DNA of 64,000 nucleotides from Danxiaibacter flavus (GTDB lineage Bacteria; Bacteroidota; Bacteroidia; Chitinophagales; Chitinophagaceae): contig NZ_JAULBC010000002.1 in assembly GCF_041060425.1 (NCBI RefSeq), forward strand, positions 620,001 to 684,000, read 5' to 3'. The position numbers and the translations under genes are program-made. Within the stretch, counting starts at the first letter, position 1. Each line of letters begins with the position of its first letter. Shown in pieces: positions 56,101 through 64,000 of this stretch. The notes under the pieces were generated by a model that was given only the letters and a program-made list of their open reading frames with translations, was not told the origin of the DNA and ran no database searches.

Positions 56101-59100
56101 GTTGCAAATGATGGCAAATTAACACCGGTTACTACATCGCCGGTATGCAGTGACCCACTCAGATTAACGGTAGTAGATGTACCTTCTGTTAATGTAACAT
56201 CAGGAATAGAATCCAGGGATGGTGGCTGCGTATTGCTTACATTAATGGTGAATGTAGTAGAGTCCTCGCCGCCATGCTCATCCATTACATATACTTTTAC
56301 AGAATTGCTCGTGCCCGCATCTGATGCATCTGGAGTCAAGATTAATTGTCCCTGCCCGTTACCTGTTGCTGTGTATGCAGCAAATGAAGGTAGCTGGCCA
56401 AACGTAATGCTGAGGTTTTCATCGTCGATATCAGTTGCATTGATATTAACAGAAGTTTGAACGCCCCAGTTCATGTTAACATTGTTGATATGCGAAATAA
56501 CCGGTTTGTTATTAAGCGTTGTGGTTGTAGCCTCATTGCTATATGGAGAAGGTCCGGTTACATTCATCGCACGCACCTTATAGAAATAAGTAGTATTTGC
56601 AGTTACAGAAGAATCGTTGTATGCGGCAGCCTGACTGCCTTTTACTACCTTAATCAATGCGTAAGTTGTATTATCGTTAGTTGAACGATATACTTCGAAG
56701 TTGCTTGCCAAATTATCAGCCGGCGCCCAGGTTAACGCAGCAACCGAAGGGCTCGTTGCTGTTGCTACAAGATTGGTTGGAGCCTGCGGCGCACCCGGTA
56801 ATGCTGTTGTGGTAGCATTAACTGGGTCTACCCGCAATACTGCATCAGGTATTGGAGCCTTAGCAATGTTCGGGCCTTTGTAGGATACAGTCAGAGATGC
56901 TCCGCCTGTTTTCTGGAAATAGTAAGTGCGGATGCTGTGTACCCCTGCAGTTAAAGTAACGTTACCGCTTTTTTCTTGTGCACCATGCGCACCATCATTA
57001 TTCACAACGAGGTTTCCATCTATATACAAAGAGCTTCCGTCGTCACTTGTTGTGTAGAATGTATAAGCACCAGCTGTTTTAATATTAATCACACCGTCGT
57101 ATCTAATGCCATAGTTTGTCTGCAGCGGACTAACACTCAGTAAAAAGTTTTCTATAGTGCCGCTACTTACCGGTGTACTGTTTGCAAAATCTGAGATCAC
57201 ATTAAAGCTACCTGTGTAGTAATTATATTTTAAGGTAAAAGTAGCATCATCGTTGAATGCAGATTCTCCATAAGGACCTACAGCTTTAATTCTGTAGAAA
57301 TATTGAGTAGTTGGGGCAAGATCTGCACTATCCTTATACGACGTTGCGTTAGCAGGTGCCACACCCACTTTAAAGAACGGCCCGGTACCGGAAGTTGAAC
57401 GATAGATCTCAAAGCCATTTTCGTTGTTGCTGTTATCGGTCCACGCCAGATTGATCTGGTTATAAGCGACTCCTGTTGCGGTTAGCCCTGACGGTCCTGC
57501 AGGCGCTGTTCCCGCTGGTACATAGCCATCTGTGAAGGCGCTATCTGGCACCGGTACAAATGTTGAACTTCCGGGTACTTTCCATAACAAACTGCAGCTT
57601 GCACCCCCACCCTGCTGGAAATACGCAATAGCGATGTTATGAATGCCAGCCGTCAGCGTTTTAGTTGCATCTTTGGTTCCGGCACTATGTATTCCATCGT
57701 AGTTAATTGTTGAAGGCCCTGTTTGTGTATAAGGCGTATCTACAAATAATTTGCTACCGTCATCAGAACTCAGTCTGAATGTATAAGAACCTGCTGCCGG
57801 GATTTTTAAATAACCCTGGAACAAATAACCAAAGTTAATAGCCTCAGTACTTCCTGAAATATCGACGTTGTGCACAACTCCCCGATCATCCGGAGTCATT
57901 GCGTTAAAATCAGGAAGAGCACTCCACTGGCCCATATAGAATTTGTAGTTCAATCCTCTAAGGCTTGTTGAAGCTGTCGCCTGGTTACTGGGGATAGAAA
58001 CGTTTCCTGCAAAATCTCTAGCCTTAACGTAAATATTGTATGTATTAAATGAAGAAAGGCCGAAGATTTTGTAGGAGGTATCTTTTGATGTATATGATTT
58101 TATGCCATTGATATAAATATCATACGCAACAACGCCTACATCATCGGTAGATGAATTCCAGATAACATCAATCTCATTTTGAGAGGCTGCTGTTACCATA
58201 AAATCACCTGGCACCGTTGGAGCTGTTGTATCACGCAACGTGGTTGTACTTACGGCAATAGTAGGCTGAGAAGCGGCGTTGTTATTAATCGCCCTCAACA
58301 TAAAGAAATATTTAGTTCCCGGATTGAGTTGACTAATAAGCGCGCCGGTTGCGTCTGTTGGTGCAATTTGCGCTAGCGTATACGGTCCGCCGGCACTGGT
58401 CGCCCTGTAAATTTCAAAACCGGTTTCATTATAGGCTGGAGCTGCTGTCTGGTTCCAGGTTAGTTGAACTGAGGTTTTGCTTAAGGCAGATGCATTAATA
58501 CCTGTTGGTGCATCTGGTCCATTAGCTGCATTGCCATCTATAACTGTGAAAGGATCGGAAAAACTGCTCGAACAACCAAATTTCTCAGTAACCTTCACAC
58601 GGTATTGCCCGGGAGTAGTTGCCGTAAGATTCCTGGTTGTGCTTAGCACAGTTGTTGAAGAGTCTTTCGTCCAGGCATAAGAAACATAACCGGCAGGAAC
58701 TTCAATTCTCACTCCTGCACTACCGTCAAGAACAGGAAGTACTGCGCTGCTGTTTGCGCTTGCCATGATAACCGGAGGTATGGTAGTAGTTTTGATCTTA
58801 ATAACTACCGGCGTTGGCGACCAGTCGGACCAGTTGTTACCATTAAGTATTCTACAATCATACGTACCTAAGGTTGTTGCAGTATACGTGTTACTGGTTG
58901 CACCTTGTATCGGATTTCCGTTAAGGCGCCATTGGTAACCGTCGAAACCTGCGGTTACACCCATAGTCGCGCTGATAGTGTCTGTAGGACAAAACTCAGT
59001 TCTGCCGCCCAGCACCCACGGATTAGATTTGTACTGCCTGAGCATAAACGGAAAATAATCCGGCTCGCCCCATGCATCGTACCAACAGCCATGGCCATCG

Positions 59101-59888
59101 TTTGGATAAATAGTTAGTTTATAGTTGCCACCGCTGTCAAGAATGCGTTGTCCCATTGCCTGAGAAACCTCCGGAAGCGGATCTGAATCCAATCCGCCCT
59201 GGAATTGCCAGATAGGAATGAATTTAAAGCTCTTAGTATAGTTGGCTACTTCAGAACCGGTTACAGTAGCGCTAATTGGTAAACCTGCTGCAACCGTTTT
59301 TGGAAACAGTTCCATGAACAGCCATGTTGCACGTCCACCTGCAGATAAGCCATCTGCATAAACTCTCCAGGGATCTGCTTTAGCTTGCGGAACAAGATAT
59401 TTATTGATGAAATCATTCATTACTGCCAACTGGCCGTACCAGTTATTTTCCTGGCTTTGCGGATAAAGCAAAAAGCCATCAAACTGGCCATTATCAACTG
59501 CATTCATATGCAATTGCCCGCCATGATAAAGCTGAAGCTCATTATCATAGATGGTACCTTTTTCGCCAAGACCATGGTAAAACACAAAAACAGGATATTT
59601 CTTTCCGTCATTTACCCCTGCCTGATATGTCTTGGGGAATTTTAATCTGAACGCCACTCCGTTATAGAAGTAACATTTAAAAGAAGTGGTATTCCATTTA
59701 AGACGGTTGGTCTTAACCCATTTCACCAATGTACCATTGGCGGGAATAGTAGGAGGGTTACCGGGATCGTAAATTACAATCGGGTCAGTGGGGTCCAGTA
59801 CACCTGTTTGCGATAATGCAGTTCCTGGTATAAAATAGGAAAATGCAAGCAGCAGCAAGGCAAGTATGTTCCTGCTTTTAGTTTTCAT
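53139..59888 (-). CDS. Giant secreted esterase / FN3 / PA14 / malectin-like repeat protein with T9SS tail
   Basis: A 2249-residue exported protein. Signal peptide 1-26; alpha/beta-hydrolase domain (about 60-310) with VFVFYHGLGE, nucleophile Ser182 in GLSAGG and His in NDGHGCWYDAWG; an Ig-like segment; several fibronectin-III domains (APTGINASAL, APPTNVAATGV and others); two PA14-type lectin domains (YTFRLSSDDGSKLF and YTFYTTSDDGSSLY); a cadherin-like pair; three roughly 190-residue repeats with IYPDNV-I/M-K/R-T-x-YY (malectin-like); and a type IX sorting domain ending TRVIKIVK. Start at M10 of the longer frame, just ahead of the signal peptide. Likely a surface carbohydrate esterase with strong glycan binding. 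Confidence 0.88.
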   Translation of the reverse strand: MKTKSRNILALLLLAFSYFIPGTALSQTGVLDPTDPIVIYDPGNPPTIPANGTLVKWVKTNRLKWNTTSFKCYFYNGVAFRLKFPKTYQAGVNDGKKYPVFVFYHGLGEKGTIYDNELQLYHGGQLHMNAVDNGQFDGFLLYPQSQENNWYGQLAVMNDFINKYLVPQAKADPWRVYADGLSAGGRATWLFMELFPKTVAAGLPISATVTGSEVANYTKSFKFIPIWQFQGGLDSDPLPEVSQAMGQRILDSGGNYKLTIYPNDGHGCWYDAWGEPDYFPFMLRQYKSNPWVLGGRTEFCPTDTISATMGVTAGFDGYQWRLNGNPIQGATSNTYTATTLGTYDCRILNGNNWSDWSPTPVVIKIKTTTIPPVIMASANSSAVLPVLDGSAGVRIEVPAGYVSYAWTKDSSTTVLSTTRNLTATTPGQYRVKVTEKFGCSSSFSDPFTVIDGNAANGPDAPTGINASALSKTSVQLTWNQTAAPAYNETGFEIYRATSAGGPYTLAQIAPTDATGALISQLNPGTKYFFMLRAINNNAASQPTIAVSTTTLRDTTAPTVPGDFMVTAASQNEIDVIWNSSTDDVGVVAYDIYINGIKSYTSKDTSYKIFGLSSFNTYNIYVKARDFAGNVSIPSNQATASTSLRGLNYKFYMGQWSALPDFNAMTPDDRGVVHNVDISGSTEAINFGYLFQGYLKIPAAGSYTFRLSSDDGSKLFVDTPYTQTGPSTINYDGIHSAGTKDATKTLTAGIHNIAIAYFQQGGGASCSLLWKVPGSSTFVPVPDSAFTDGYVPAGTAPAGPSGLTATGVAYNQINLAWTDNSNNENGFEIYRSTSGTGPFFKVGVAPANATSYKDSADLAPTTQYFYRIKAVGPYGESAFNDDATFTLKYNYYTGSFNVISDFANSTPVSSGTIENFLLSVSPLQTNYGIRYDGVINIKTAGAYTFYTTSDDGSSLYIDGNLVVNNDGAHGAQEKSGNVTLTAGVHSIRTYYFQKTGGASLTVSYKGPNIAKAPIPDAVLRVDPVNATTTALPGAPQAPTNLVATATSPSVAALTWAPADNLASNFEVYRSTNDNTTYALIKVVKGSQAAAYNDSSVTANTTYFYKVRAMNVTGPSPYSNEATTTTLNNKPVISHINNVNMNWGVQTSVNINATDIDDENLSITFGQLPSFAAYTATGNGQGQLILTPDASDAGTSNSVKVYVMDEHGGEDSTTFTINVSNTQPPSLDSIPDVTLTEGTSTTVNLSGSLHTGDVVTGVNLPSFATLIDNGNNSYSIFISPAVSQSGTYNNIGIMATNSTGASATKLFNLVVTQKALTGIYINFNPATGGQPTAPWNNTKGVIAAGSVVSNLKDENNVSTGINMTLVDAWDGSNTNGAIPNGLGIYPDNVIRTQYYSAASSRLITFSNIPAGNKYNVIFFSSRAGSPTASDNRIMKYTIGGQTVQLAIAQNISKTAQINNVAGDANGQIQATLAKDAGALSTIIDAMVLQSIPADTTTTVAPPTNVAATGVANDKITLTWNAASGTETGFEIWRSPSANGAYNKKGTVAGNVLTYTDTALASGVTYYYIVKAVVNNNSSAFGNPVNATTLTDAPLIPGNITATGIGLDKIKLTWTGNGKETGFEIWRSTASNGSFNKVGTVPGTTLTFTDGGLASNTTYYYQLRSSIDAAYSGFSASVSGTTLNPYIPSVYINFAAPTGAGAPLPWNNTAGNIAAGYTLPLVDSTGSATGMSMKLVDSWLVANTVGVTTNSNTGVYPDNVMKTIYYDSSANGRHIQLSGLQSSRKYDVIFFTGRAGNPTTGDTRIVNYSINGRSVSLAASPSNTTKTVQLNGISPDASGNINITIIRDAGAVYQTINAMVVQQHVFDGIPYAPAQLAAASTASDKIRLDWQLLSLDADTTEVWRSTSANGTYTKIGIAAPYATTYTDAGLATNTVYYYKVRAKDPVNGFSPYSNIAAAGTRAFNLNINFNDGSTGGPAQAGWNNTNTPPEPDLTLENLVNDKGLSTGITMTIIDNFSGSNLLGATTGNNSGIYPDNVLKSFYYLDYKDTAIMQFSGLNQSMVYTFVFVPSTTYNSNTNTVYKIGNQLVQLSGWKNTANSVQISNVAPDASGNINVTVYSTTGYGYLNGMSIQGAPAPAGLNNRIANTTGRSAGDIKPVIPADNDEVKVKAYPNPFTDDVTIKMNLGKNASKVAISVTDVSGNIIYLREVGSVSKGLWQQNLGLNGRLLKSGVYFVRVMGLPGNTTRVIKIVK

Positions 59889-60140
59889 ATTAAAAGGTTT
59901 GTAAAATTGCACCATATATATGCTAGTAGTTAAGTTTTATTATGATAACCGTTTATCACGCACAAGCAACTAACTAATCAAAGGCATTGGAATTAAGGAA
60001 CAACTTACAGGTGAATTTCTTCACGACTAAAAAGCACTAAAGGAGATTGGAGAAAAAAAATACGGATATTCAGAGGATGAGTTTAAAGGCTTCGGGGGAA
60101 CCTGGATTTCTTAGACTACCGCAAGATAGCCCTTTTTGCG

Positions 60141-61331
60141 TTATTCACAAATATTTTTTACATCGTTCACTGGGTTCATTGAAATCTTTTTTACAGTACT
60201 CACCTCTGGATTTATAGCTGGTTCAGCCTTAAGTCGCATAGTTTTATTTTTACTATACGAGAATAAAAACGACAACACATTATCTTTAATCAGGAGATTA
60301 TAGGCGATTATCGGTATAGTAACGCCGGTTATCGTACCAACAACAAGCAGCAGATAAGCATTTTCGATTCCAAATATTCGCGCCAGCGCTATTCTTGTTG
60401 CAGCAGCAACCATCACGTGCATTACATAAATGTAAAGTGAATGAAATCCGATTACTCTTAAAAACCGGAAAATTTTTCGCTCCTGCAATTGAAAAGCAAG
60501 CGCGAACATGCCCAGAGACCCTACAAGCGCAATTCCAACCAACTGCAACTTGCCAAGATTGGTTACTGCTCCAAGCAGATGAAACGTCTCCGGATGATTG
60601 AGATAATATATCTGGGTGAAAACAAACAATGTAATTATTCCCAACAAAACAGCTGGCTTTTTGAGCAAACGCTGAGTTGATTCCTGAAAGAAAAGTGTTG
60701 AACAGGCATCACCTATTGCAAAACACAGGTAATAGGTCATCCAATCGGATAAAATTGAAATATCTTCAACGTATTGCGCACTAAAATAAAGAACAAAGCC
60801 CAGCGCCAACTGCATCCAGGTTTTAAGATGGAGTTTGGTTTTCAGCAAAATGTAAATAATAGTTGTATTAAATAGTGCAGGCAAATACCAGAAATGATCT
60901 AAAACATGCGGGTTGTATAAAATGTGGAGATAATCTTTGTATGATCTGTGTGCATTCGCAACGCCCGAAAACATTACCTGCAGGGTTATTTCAATAACGG
61001 ACCATATTAAGTAAGGATAAATAAGGTTCTCGAATTTGATGGACAGAAATTTGTTCATCCCTCTTTTTCCAAAGCTTGATGATACAAACAAACCTGAAAG
61101 AATAAAAAACAATGGCATTCTAAAACTGAAAAACACCATGTTTGCTTTTTTTATCATTTCAGGAACCGGTATGCCAGAAACTTCAAGTCCGGCATAAACA
61201 TGTTTGTTTACTACCAGAATGATAATAATTCCTTTAAGATAGTCAACCCACTCCATTCTGCTTTTAACCAAAACAGAAGTATTAAATGCTCTTGATAGCC
61301 ATGTTTTCAAATTTTCAATCAATCCTTTCAT
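60141..61331 (-). CDS. Acyltransferase-3 family membrane protein (OafA-like), copy 1
   Basis: Integral membrane acyltransferase of 396 residues with about ten segments. MEWVDYLKGIIIILVVNKHVY holds the family start and the conserved His region; RMPLFFILSGLFV follows. Members O-acetylate polysaccharides. Two proteins of this family flank a 580-bp gap here and add to the MBOAT pair, so the polymer is probably heavily acylated. The C-terminal 40 residues are a soluble tail. Confidence 0.88.
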   Translation of the reverse strand: MKGLIENLKTWLSRAFNTSVLVKSRMEWVDYLKGIIIILVVNKHVYAGLEVSGIPVPEMIKKANMVFFSFRMPLFFILSGLFVSSSFGKRGMNKFLSIKFENLIYPYLIWSVIEITLQVMFSGVANAHRSYKDYLHILYNPHVLDHFWYLPALFNTTIIYILLKTKLHLKTWMQLALGFVLYFSAQYVEDISILSDWMTYYLCFAIGDACSTLFFQESTQRLLKKPAVLLGIITLFVFTQIYYLNHPETFHLLGAVTNLGKLQLVGIALVGSLGMFALAFQLQERKIFRFLRVIGFHSLYIYVMHVMVAAATRIALARIFGIENAYLLLVVGTITGVTIPIIAYNLLIKDNVLSFLFSYSKNKTMRLKAEPAINPEVSTVKKISMNPVNDVKNICE

Positions 61332-61912
61332 TTTACGCAGTTTAATTAATCACAAAAGCCTTCAGAAGGGATACACGATTTCTCTCGAAACATACACGGA
61401 CAAACCTGATGAATATTGGAAACTTAGCTTTAGAACCGCTAGAACCGGCTATTGTTACCATATCAATTTACAGATATGATTGACACTACTTCCTTCGATT
61501 TTTACATAGTAATTGAAATGGGATTGATAGGATAAAAGGACAGGACTAGGTAACCTGCAGTACGATACAATAAAGGAAATTATTAAAGAAACACCCAATA
61601 TTACTAGTACGAACTGTTAAAACAAAAATAAACAAAAAAATAAATTATGCAAAAAAAAGGAGATGTTTATGTTTAATTTTAATCTATTGATTTCTAGACA
61701 TTTTTCCATTGATTTTTATAATCTTATAACATCATTGCTTAACGACTAAATAAGTTTAAAATTGAAAGTTAACAATTGAAAACGAATACAAGAAGAAGAC
61801 TCTCCGGTAACTATGCAATCTGTCTTTTCCATGTACACATTTTCAAATTCGCAACGCCCGGGCGGCATCCTTCATTTTCATATTTGCACATGGGCACATT
61901 CGCACAACCACA
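61332..61912. other. Gene-free stretch between the two acyltransferase genes
   Basis: About 580 bases, A/T rich. A word-repeat patch (attgaaagttaacaattgaaaacg) is at about 61760 and another (atttgcacatgggcacattcgcacaac) at about 61880. No gene or terminator recognised. Confidence 0.4.
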
Positions 61913-63055
61913 CTATTTATAGGCAAAATATTTCTTCAACTTTAAGAATGGCATTTCAAGAAAACGGAAGCTGGCAATTGCGATGAGAATTGAAATACCT
62001 ATGGTTAATATTCCCGTAAACGTTACGGCCATTGCTTCACTGTTAATATGCTTTAGTACAAAGGGATGAAAATGTTGATCAAGACTATTGAAAATAATAT
62101 AGTGATAGATGTAAATGCCGTAAGAATATTTACCGAGGAAACGGAATAAAGAATGATCGCCCACACGTATTAGCGCTGACTTATTCGGCGACAATGAATA
62201 AAGAAGTATACATCCCGCAAAAATATCTACAAATGTAAAGATCGGATATAACCGCAGAAAAGTTCCGGTTCTGAAATATGCAAAACCAAGCAGCATACAG
62301 GTGAATGATGCTACTGCAATAACATTCAAATATTTTTCAAGCCATGCTTTATTATACCGGATAACAACCGCAATGATTGATCCTATGGCAAGTGAATCCA
62401 TTCTCGAAAAAGTATTCATGTAAGGATACGGCTGAACCAAACCAAGTTTGAATCCCAGACTTACCCTGAAATACACACTAAATAAAATGATTCCGATACA
62501 GATTCTTACTATTTTTTTCGGACTGAAAAACTTGATAAGCAATGGCCAGAAAATATAGAACTGTTCTTCCACTGCGAGTGACCAGAAATGCACCATACTA
62601 TGATTGATTTCTGGTAAGCCTTTTATAGAGAACAACCAGTTTTGCCCGTATAACCAAAACCAGGCCTGGTTCTTCGTATAAAAATCATAGTTAACGCCCA
62701 TTATACCGGGAATAGTATAAGGTATTACCAGGAAAGAAATAGCAAGTACAAAATAGTATAAAGGAAACACCCTCAAAACCCTTCTTACAATATAGTTCTT
62801 GTAATAGTGCTGACTTTGTTTGGAATCAAGCAAGATACCTGTGATCAAAAAACCGGACATCACAAAAAACAGATCCATTGCAACCCAAAATGGTCTCGTG
62901 ATCATATTAGGATAACAGTGTGCCAGCATAACGAGTATCACACCTACACCGCGCCACCCGTCAAAAGCAGGAATGTACTGTTTGTTATCATAGTCTATTT
63001 GTACGGGCGAAAAAAAACGTTTTTTCGTTGGTGTCGCAGATAGATCAATGTTCAT
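61913..63055 (-). CDS. Acyltransferase-3 family membrane protein (OafA-like), copy 2
   Basis: Integral membrane acyltransferase of 380 residues. Family blocks: FDGWRGVGVILVMLAHCYP with catalytic His, MDLFFVMSGFLITGIL, VRRVLRVFPLYYF and MVHFWSLAVEEQFYIFWPLL. It is a better family match than copy 1 and ends with a typical FLEMPFLKLKKYF. It lies 52 bp after the glycosyltransferase gene and likely acylates the polysaccharide or its precursors. Confidence 0.92.
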   Translation of the reverse strand: MNIDLSATPTKKRFFSPVQIDYDNKQYIPAFDGWRGVGVILVMLAHCYPNMITRPFWVAMDLFFVMSGFLITGILLDSKQSQHYYKNYIVRRVLRVFPLYYFVLAISFLVIPYTIPGIMGVNYDFYTKNQAWFWLYGQNWLFSIKGLPEINHSMVHFWSLAVEEQFYIFWPLLIKFFSPKKIVRICIGIILFSVYFRVSLGFKLGLVQPYPYMNTFSRMDSLAIGSIIAVVIRYNKAWLEKYLNVIAVASFTCMLLGFAYFRTGTFLRLYPIFTFVDIFAGCILLYSLSPNKSALIRVGDHSLFRFLGKYSYGIYIYHYIIFNSLDQHFHPFVLKHINSEAMAVTFTGILTIGISILIAIASFRFLEMPFLKLKKYFAYK

Positions 63056-63106
63056 GTAATTCAGTTTATCAGGTTGTTTATTTTCACAAGTACCAATTGT
63101 TTCGGA

Positions 63107-64000
63107 TCACCGGTTAATTTCCGCGGCCTCTTGCAATATCTGCCGTTGAGCTCTCTCCCATGTGGCAGATTGCTCTCCTTTCATGTAACGGAAAAATCCT
63201 CTGATCACACATATATTCATAAATACAAAATACTGTAAGGGTTGTATCACCGGAATCTTTACACCCTTCGGTGAAAGCACACTGTTGAGAATCATCAGAC
63301 CGTAAACAAATACCTGCATAACAAAAGCAATCTTGAATATCAGCTGATCACTTACAAAGAATAATGCCAGTGAGCTAAGCAATAACAGGACAAGGCAAAA
63401 AGGACAAACGGCCCAACGCAGCACCCTGTGTGAAATATATAAAAATGATGATTTACCGTGCCTGAAAATATTCAGCATAGGAAGCAATCGTGCCATTGAT
63501 TGAAATCCGCCCGCGGCAATACGCACCTTTCTTTTGGCTTCTTCTTTTACAGAAGCAGAAGCTGTTTCTGTTGCATAGGCTCGCGGTTCATAATGAACGC
63601 GATAGCCTTGTTGAACAATGCGCATAGAGATCATGAAGTCATCAAGTATCGTATCCTCTTCTACATGCTGCCACAAATTCTTTCTTAATGAAAAGAGCTC
63701 GCCTGCTGCGCCAACAATTGTTTGATAAGTTGCATCCAGTTTTTTTAATGCAGATTCATACTTCCAGTATAGTCCTTCCTGTTTGGTTAAACCATCTGCA
63801 GACAATACCTTCTTCTCTCCTGCAACTGCACCTATTGTCTCATCCTGGTAATGCTTTGCAAGTTCTTTAATACAATCTTTGTTAAGCATTGTGTTGGCAT
63901 CGCACATTACAAGAATGCCGTACTTTGCATATGGAACGGCCCTGTTTAAAGCTGCTGTTTTGCCACTTCTTTCAGACTTGTGCAATAATTCTATTTCGGG
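63107..64000 (-). CDS. GT2-family membrane glycosyltransferase, C-terminal part (5' end outside window)
   Basis: The last 297 residues of a processive-type GT2 enzyme. The frame continues to the window edge, so the start is missing. Visible motifs are SGKTAALNRA, donor/metal motif VMCDANTMLNKDC, VAGEKK, EDTILDDFMISMRI and the Q-x-x-RW-like loop region (KVRIAAGGFQSM), followed by three or four membrane segments. It is first of the minus-strand run that continues into the acyltransferase genes. Confidence 0.88.
   Translation of the reverse strand, partial: PEIELLHKSERSGKTAALNRAVPYAKYGILVMCDANTMLNKDCIKELAKHYQDETIGAVAGEKKVLSADGLTKQEGLYWKYESALKKLDATYQTIVGAAGELFSLRKNLWQHVEEDTILDDFMISMRIVQQGYRVHYEPRAYATETASASVKEEAKRKVRIAAGGFQSMARLLPMLNIFRHGKSSFLYISHRVLRWAVCPFCLVLLLLSSLALFFVSDQLIFKIAFVMQVFVYGLMILNSVLSPKGVKIPVIQPLQYFVFMNICVIRGFFRYMKGEQSATWERAQRQILQEAAEINR

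Overview
The window looks like a chromosomal piece of a Bacteroidota bacterium, most likely family Chitinophagaceae. The signs are a SusC/RagA receptor, a second TonB-type beta-barrel receptor, two giant proteins with type IX secretion (Por) C-terminal sorting tails, few Shine-Dalgarno sites, moderate-to-low GC, and many short reiterated intergenic repeats. The family is inferred from gene flavour only; no 16S rRNA or tRNA gene is present.

Region 1 (1-5.5 kb, accessory): the N-terminal part of a SusC-like receptor, an XRE regulator, a UPF0158-like acidic protein and two tandem paralogous lipoproteins. Three long, nearly perfect hairpins lie between these genes. They share one core (GTCCTACACTTT and its complement) but have different flanking arms that are still self-complementary.

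Region 2 (5.5-17 kb, all on the minus strand): a ten-gene sugar-acid operon. In transcription order it encodes FucP permease, mutarotase, keto-deoxy-fuconate dehydrogenase (SDR), FAH-family hydrolase, lactonase, L-fucose-dehydrogenase-like SDR, GH29 alpha-fucosidase, LgoD-like L-galactonate dehydrogenase, UxaB and UxaA. This joins non-phosphorylative L-fucose breakdown to the L-galactonate > tagaturonate > altronate > KDG route. No enolase-type L-fuconate dehydratase is present; UxaA is the best local candidate for that step.

Region 3 (17-24 kb): housekeeping and mixed genes: a DUF2795 protein, LolD-like and MacB-like ATPases, an outer-membrane beta-barrel receptor, a cob(I)alamin adenosyltransferase and GatC. 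It also holds three exact-length 120-bp tandem repeats and a nested inverted repeat.

Region 4 (24-64 kb): a large exopolysaccharide locus. It opens with regulation (NtrC-type sigma-54 activator, Hpt protein, single-domain response regulator), then an initiating sugar transferase with a degenerate receiver domain, an epimerase and glycosyltransferases on the plus strand. Convergent to these are an MBOAT/SGNH acylation pair, a giant secreted esterase/PKD/beta-helix protein, a DUF115 protein and a flippase. Next comes a four-gene cassette that matches mycobacterial polyprenyl-phosphoryl-D-arabinose synthesis (UbiA, DprE1, DprE2, HAD phosphatase), with a divergent GT-C glycosyltransferase beside it. 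A half-size TolC-like protein, a Wzy-like polymerase, a Wzc-like copolymerase/kinase, a second giant secreted esterase, two acyltransferase-3 proteins and a GT2 that runs off the end complete it.

The most notable points are the DprE1/DprE2/UbiA arabinofuranose-type cassette in a Bacteroidota polysaccharide locus, the family of core-sharing palindromes, and the combined L-fucose/L-galactonate operon.
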